64,000 nt of DNA from Salinibacter pepae (lineage in GTDB: Bacteria > Bacteroidota > Rhodothermia > Rhodothermales > Salinibacteraceae), in the NCBI RefSeq assembly GCF_947077775.1, contig NZ_CAMTTE010000001.1:1240001-1304000 (forward strand), read 5' to 3'. Positions 60,500 to 64,000 of the stretch are shown in pieces. The translations under genes were made by a program, and so were the position numbers. The stretch's first letter is position 1; each line of letters starts with the position of its first letter. A model generated the notes under the pieces. The model searched no databases, was not told the DNA's origin, and saw only the letters and a list, made by a program, of their open reading frames with translations.

Positions 60500-61342
60500 G
60501 TGGCCACCCTCGACGCCCTCCAGGAGTACCTCGACACGCTCGTCGACCGGTACGAGCGCCCCGCCTTCATCGACGACGATCCAATTTCCATTCCCCACGC
60601 CTTCGACGCCCCCCGCGACCAGGAGGTGATCGGGCTCTACGCGGCGCTGCTGGCCTGGGGGCGGCGCGACGTGATGCTTCGCAAGCTTGAGGAGTTGTGC
60701 GAACGGATGGGCCACGCCCCCTCCCGTTTCGTGCGAACGTTTGACCCGGCCACCGACGCGGAGGCACTCGATGGATTTGTCCACCGCACCTTCCAGCCCA
60801 TCGACGCGGTCTGGCTGACCGCCAACCTGAGCACCGCCCTCGACCGACACGAGACCGTCGAGGGCCTGTTCGCGGCGCACCGTCCCGACGACCCGGACGG
60901 TTCCCCCGTAGCGGCAATGCTCCAGGGCGTGAGCACGACCCTGCTCACGATCGACGACGACACCCCACAACGCCTCCGCAAGCACCTGGCCCGGCCCGAG
61001 GCGGGGAGCGCCTGCAAGCGGCTCAACATGTACCTCCGGTGGATGGTGCGGCCGGGCCCCGTCGACCTCAACGTGTGGTCGGCCCTGGACTCGTCCGACC
61101 TGATGCTGCCGGTCGACGTGCACGTGGGGCGCCAGGCGCGGGCGCTCGGCCTGCTGGAGCGGAAAAGCAACGACTGGACGGCGGTTCGGCGCCTCACGGC
61201 CATCTGCCGGCACTTCTGCGCGTCGGACCCCACCCGCTACGACTTCGCATTCTTCGGGGCGGGGGCTCAGGACGAGTCGTTGGACGCGCGCTTTACAGGG
61301 GCCAACCGGGTGGACGGGAGCTCCTTGCCCACGCCCCGGTAG
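60500..61342 (+). CDS. TIGR02757 / DUF2400 family protein
   Basis: From a GTG at 60500 the product has 280 residues. It matches the TIGR02757 pattern: DPISIPHAFDAPRDQEVIGL, ALLAWGRRDVMLRKLEELCE, then ACKRLNMYLRWMVRPGPVDL and VDVHVGRQARALGLLERKSN. A final block DPTRYDFAFFGAGAQ follows, with the usual third-Cys region reduced. The family resembles HhH-GPD-like DNA glycosylases in overall arrangement, but its function is unknown. Its last 76 bases overlap the end of the convergent flavin reductase gene. Confidence 0.9.
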   Translation: MATLDALQEYLDTLVDRYERPAFIDDDPISIPHAFDAPRDQEVIGLYAALLAWGRRDVMLRKLEELCERMGHAPSRFVRTFDPATDAEALDGFVHRTFQPIDAVWLTANLSTALDRHETVEGLFAAHRPDDPDGSPVAAMLQGVSTTLLTIDDDTPQRLRKHLARPEAGSACKRLNMYLRWMVRPGPVDLNVWSALDSSDLMLPVDVHVGRQARALGLLERKSNDWTAVRRLTAICRHFCASDPTRYDFAFFGAGAQDESLDARFTGANRVDGSSLPTPR

Positions 61343-61809
61343 TCGCTCTTGTAGTACAAGACCGCCCCCTGGTCGGAGCGCTCCTCCACCTCCACCACGC
61401 GCCCGACGTACAGGCAATGATCGCCGGCCGGAATTGAATCGTGCGGGCGGCAGTGGAGAACGCCCGACCCGCCCTCAAGAATCGGCGTGCCGTGGGCGTC
61501 CCGCTCGTGGGGCACCGCCTCAAACTGCTCGGCCCCGCTCAGGCCGGGAATGGCAAACTGCTCTGCGAGGTGCGCCTGGTTTTCGCCCAGCACGTGCACC
61601 GCGAACCGATCGCAGTGCTCCATCACCTCGAACATGCTCGCGTCGCGGCCCACGTTGAAACTCACGAGCGGCGGATCGAGCGCGACGCTCGAAAAGGACC
61701 CAATCGTGATGCCGCGCGCTTCCTGGGCCCCTCGGGCCGTCACCACGACAACGGGCGACGGCACCCGGCGCATCGACGCCCGGAATGTGCTTGGTTCGTC
61801 TTCAGCCAT
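61267..61809 (-). CDS. Flavin reductase family (FMN-binding) protein
   Basis: The protein has 180 residues from the ATG at 61809. The pattern is STFRASMRRVPSPVVVVTAR, ITIGSFSSVALDPPLVSFNV, then FAVHVLGENQAHLAEQFA and DHCLYVGRVVEVEER. These are typical FMN-binding-split-barrel reductases, which supply reduced flavin to monooxygenases. A luciferase-like monooxygenase is encoded about 18 kb away, but no pairing can be claimed. The ATG at 61893 would add a 28-residue tail with no conservation. Its 3' end overlaps the convergent TIGR02757 gene by 76 bases. Confidence 0.88.
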   Translation of the reverse strand: MAEDEPSTFRASMRRVPSPVVVVTARGAQEARGITIGSFSSVALDPPLVSFNVGRDASMFEVMEHCDRFAVHVLGENQAHLAEQFAIPGLSGAEQFEAVPHERDAHGTPILEGGSGVLHCRPHDSIPAGDHCLYVGRVVEVEERSDQGAVLYYKSDYRGVGKELPSTRLAPVKRASNDSS

Positions 61810-61949
61810 GGAGCAGGGTGGTGCACAAGAGTGGGGTGCGTGTCCCGAAGCGCGTGCCCCCGGGATTCCTCCTCTGGAAGAGGACCGTTCCAATGAGGCG
61901 ACGGCCGGCCCGTTCGCCCCAAGTGTCGTCCGTTACGAAACTGTGTTCA

Positions 61950-63116
61950 TCACGAGAAGACGTCGGAGACGCGACGGAAGAACGACTTCTGGGTGTCCTC
62001 CTCAGGGGGCCGGGGCTGGAAGTTGTCGTGCGCCCGAAGTTGGTCGAGGAGCTCCTCTTCCTCCACAGTAAGCTCCTGCGGCGTCCAGACGTGCACGCGG
62101 ATCATCTGGTCGCCCTGCCCACTTCCTTCCAGGTCCGGCAGGCCGCGGTCCCGCATGCGAAGAATCTTGCCGGCCTGCACGCCGGGATCGACCTCCAGGC
62201 GGGCCTCGCCCTCCAGGGTGGGAACGTCCACCTCGGTGCCGAGCGCGGCCTCCGGGAAGGACAGGTGGAGATCGTAGTAGATGTCGAGCCCGTCCCGCTC
62301 GAAGTGCTCGTGGGGCTCCTCCTCAATCTCAATCCGGAGGTCGCCGCTCGGCCCGCCGCGGAGCCCCGCGTTGCCGGCGTCGCCCAGGGTGAGGTAGTTG
62401 CCCTCCATTACGCCCGGCGGCACGTTGATCGAAATCGACTCTTCGCCCTGCACGCGGCCCTCGCCGCCGCAGTCGTCACACAGGTTGTCGATGATGCGCC
62501 CCTCCCCTTCGCACCGGGGGCACGGCTGTACGTTGACCACCTGCCCAAACACGGAGCGGGAGACCTGCCGGATCTCGCCGGTGCCGTCGCACTTCGGGCA
62601 CATCGAGAAGTTCTGCCCGCCCATGCCCCCCTCGGCGCCGGTGCCGTCACACGACTCGCACTCCAGGTATTTTTGAAGCCGGAGGTTCTTTTCGGTGCCC
62701 TCCGCAATTTCCTCGAGGGTCAGCGAGAGCGACACGCGGAGGTCGCTGCCCGGGCGTCCCCGCCCCCGCTCCGACCGACCGCGCCCGCGGCCGCCGCCCC
62801 GGGCGCCGCCGAAGATGTCGCTGAAGGCGTCGAAGATGTCTTCGATGTCGTGGAAGCCGCGCCCACGGCCCCGCCGGCCGCCGCCGGCCCCACTGTCGAC
62901 CCCGTCGTGGCCGAACTGGTCGTAGCGCTGGCGCTTCTCGGGGTCCGACAGGACCTCGTACGCCTCCGATGCCTCCTTGAACTTCTGCTCGGCCTCCGGG
63001 TCGTCCGGGTTCCGATCCGGATGGTACTCCATGGCCTTCTTCCGGTAGGCCTTCTTGAGTTCCTTGTCGGAGGCGTCTTCGTCGACCCCAAGGATGTCGT
63101 AGTAGTCGCGCGGCAT
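61950..63116 (-). CDS. dnaJ: Molecular chaperone DnaJ
   Basis: DnaJ stimulates the DnaK ATPase and delivers unfolded proteins. The 388-residue protein starts with the J-domain ([20 protein letters not shown], with HPD in MEYHPDRNP). The G/F-rich linker here is rich in Arg and Gly. The zinc domain has four intact motifs: [24 protein letters not shown] and CDDCGGEG. The C-terminal substrate domain follows, and a type I DnaJ is therefore complete. It lies 100 bases after grpE on the same strand. Confidence 0.97.
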   Translation of the reverse strand: MPRDYYDILGVDEDASDKELKKAYRKKAMEYHPDRNPDDPEAEQKFKEASEAYEVLSDPEKRQRYDQFGHDGVDSGAGGGRRGRGRGFHDIEDIFDAFSDIFGGARGGGRGRGRSERGRGRPGSDLRVSLSLTLEEIAEGTEKNLRLQKYLECESCDGTGAEGGMGGQNFSMCPKCDGTGEIRQVSRSVFGQVVNVQPCPRCEGEGRIIDNLCDDCGGEGRVQGEESISINVPPGVMEGNYLTLGDAGNAGLRGGPSGDLRIEIEEEPHEHFERDGLDIYYDLHLSFPEAALGTEVDVPTLEGEARLEVDPGVQAGKILRMRDRGLPDLEGSGQGDQMIRVHVWTPQELTVEEEELLDQLRAHDNFQPRPPEEDTQKSFFRRVSDVFS

Positions 63117-63216
63117 GTGACAGGAGCAGTTCGTTCGGAAAAGTGCGGCCTCAGGCCGCTGCGGCGGCGTGCAATGACCAATGAGAGCCAGCTACAGGGA
63201 GCTGGCAGGACCCTCG

Positions 63217-63888
63217 CTAGGCAGAGCCGGCCGCGCCGCCGCTCTCTGACGGCTCGGCGGCCACGACAACTCGGCTGTGACGGAGCACGCGGTCCCCCAT
63301 CGTGTAGCCCTTCTGGACCTCTTGCAGGACGTTGCCCGGCTCTACGTCGTCGGACGGCTGCCGCATCATCGCTTCGTGCAGCTGCTCGTCGAACGGCTGC
63401 CCCTCGGCCTCGATCGGTTCCACGCCGAGGGACTGGAGCTGGTCTTGAAACTTGCGGTATACCATTTCCACCCCGCCCTTGAGCGTCTCGTAGGCCGACT
63501 CCGGATCCTCCGACACGTCGAGGTTCTGGGCCGCGTCGAGGGAGCGCTCGAAGTCGTCGAGCACCTCGAGCATCGATTCGAGCACCGTCTCCTTCCCGGC
63601 CACGTGGCGGCGCTTCTTCTCCCGGTCCATGCGGCGGCGCACGTTTTCGAGCTCCGCCGCCTTGCGGAGCAGGCGCTCGTTCAGCTCCTCCCGCTCCGCC
63701 TTCAGTCCGTCCACCTCTTCGCGGAGGGCCTCGACCTCGTCCGTCAGTGCCTCGACGTCATCGGGGAGGCCGGAGGCGGTGCCCTCCTCGTCGGCAGGGT
63801 CGGCACTGTTGGAAGAGTCGTCGGCGGTTGGGGACGCGTCGTTCGTCGTCGGACGACCGTCGTCGGGGGCTTCACTCACAGTCGGCAA
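63217..63888 (-). CDS. grpE: Nucleotide exchange factor GrpE
   Basis: GrpE releases ADP from DnaK. The 223-residue protein has an acidic, low-complexity start of about 50 residues and a coiled-coil from about residue 55 (DEVEALREEVDGLKAEREEL). The GrpE core follows: AAELENVRRRMDREKKR, LEVLDDFERSLDAAQN and EGQPFDEQLHEAMMRQPSDD. The final strand is QEVQKGYTMGDRVLRHSRVV. The N-terminal acid-rich part fits a halophilic proteome. dnaJ follows on the same strand. The usual partner hrcA would be upstream, beyond the window. Confidence 0.96.
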   Translation of the reverse strand: MPTVSEAPDDGRPTTNDASPTADDSSNSADPADEEGTASGLPDDVEALTDEVEALREEVDGLKAEREELNERLLRKAAELENVRRRMDREKKRRHVAGKETVLESMLEVLDDFERSLDAAQNLDVSEDPESAYETLKGGVEMVYRKFQDQLQSLGVEPIEAEGQPFDEQLHEAMMRQPSDDVEPGNVLQEVQKGYTMGDRVLRHSRVVVAAEPSESGGAAGSA

Positions 63889-64000
63889 GAGGGTTCGTGG
63901 GACAAGACACGGGTACAGACAACGCGAGCGGCCGCCGGCACTCGCCAGCGACCGCTGATGGCGTTCGGGGCGCGCCCCCGGGCCTGGGGACAGTGGATCA

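Noticed and set aside
63889-64000. CIRCE element or hrcA end upstream of grpE
   Set aside because: Only a partial GCACTCG word is seen and the window ends before any upstream gene can be judged.

Overview
The window looks like chromosomal DNA of an extremely halophilic member of the Rhodothermota/Bacteroidota, closest in character to Salinibacter. The DNA is GC-rich, Shine-Dalgarno sites are rare, and many cytosolic proteins are strongly acidic, as expected of a salt-in strategy (the Rho, MoxR-type ATPase, GrpE and CoA-transferase genes are examples). Two TonB-dependent receptors and other outer-membrane proteins show a didermic envelope. The species assignment is an inference from gene content and style, not from a database match.

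Layout. 1-5780: a very large secreted subtilisin-like protease, cut by the window edge. 6.5-10.4 kb: tRNA-Gln, a PlsC-type acyltransferase, ribD and ribE, and a small DUF2007 protein. 10.5-17 kb: a DUF2207 membrane protein, a zinc alcohol dehydrogenase, an MFS carrier, a GH13 lipoprotein and an atypical SDR. 17.2-19.6 kb: tRNA-Lys and tRNA-Leu, followed by a decayed integrative element (tyrosine-recombinase remnant, DUF2442, DUF4160, excisionase-like HTH) that appears to end at an imperfect copy of the tRNA-Leu 3' end. 19.6-24.8 kb: an amino-acid permease, a TonB-dependent receptor and an exported-looking Pcm. 25-31.6 kb: a UvrD-like helicase with an internal DnaQ-type exonuclease, a YhhQ-type transporter, ilvE, a GT2 glycosyltransferase and a GNAT enzyme. 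31.7-36.8 kb: a MoxR-like ATPase, a gene broken by one amber codon, a small membrane protein, an outer-membrane protein and a propeller lipoprotein. 37.1-41.8 kb: a TonB-dependent receptor, then a LytS-type kinase and a LytTR regulator. 42-48.8 kb: a luciferase-like monooxygenase with an ATP-grasp enzyme, a photolyase, Hsp20, a methyltransferase and a CoA-transferase. 48.8-53 kb: glycyl-tRNA synthetase, a four-helix-bundle protein in an AT-rich repeat-flanked patch, RadC and Rho. 53.5-58.8 kb: an alpha/beta hydrolase with a membrane-anchored MurF-like ligase, a SleB-type cell-wall hydrolase, an HDAC-family enzyme and a serpin pseudogene. 58.8-63.9 kb: a YbgC-type thioesterase, accA, a TIGR02757 protein, a flavin reductase, dnaJ and grpE.

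Most of the window is core metabolism and housekeeping. Linked sets include ribD-ribE (riboflavin), grpE-dnaJ (chaperone), the LytS/LytTR pair behind its receptor, the hydrolase/MurF-like pair, and the ATP-grasp/monooxygenase pair. The accessory interest lies in the tRNA-Leu element, three broken genes, the helicase-exonuclease chimera and the repeat-flanked four-helix-bundle gene. No rRNA, CRISPR array or intact insertion sequence was seen.
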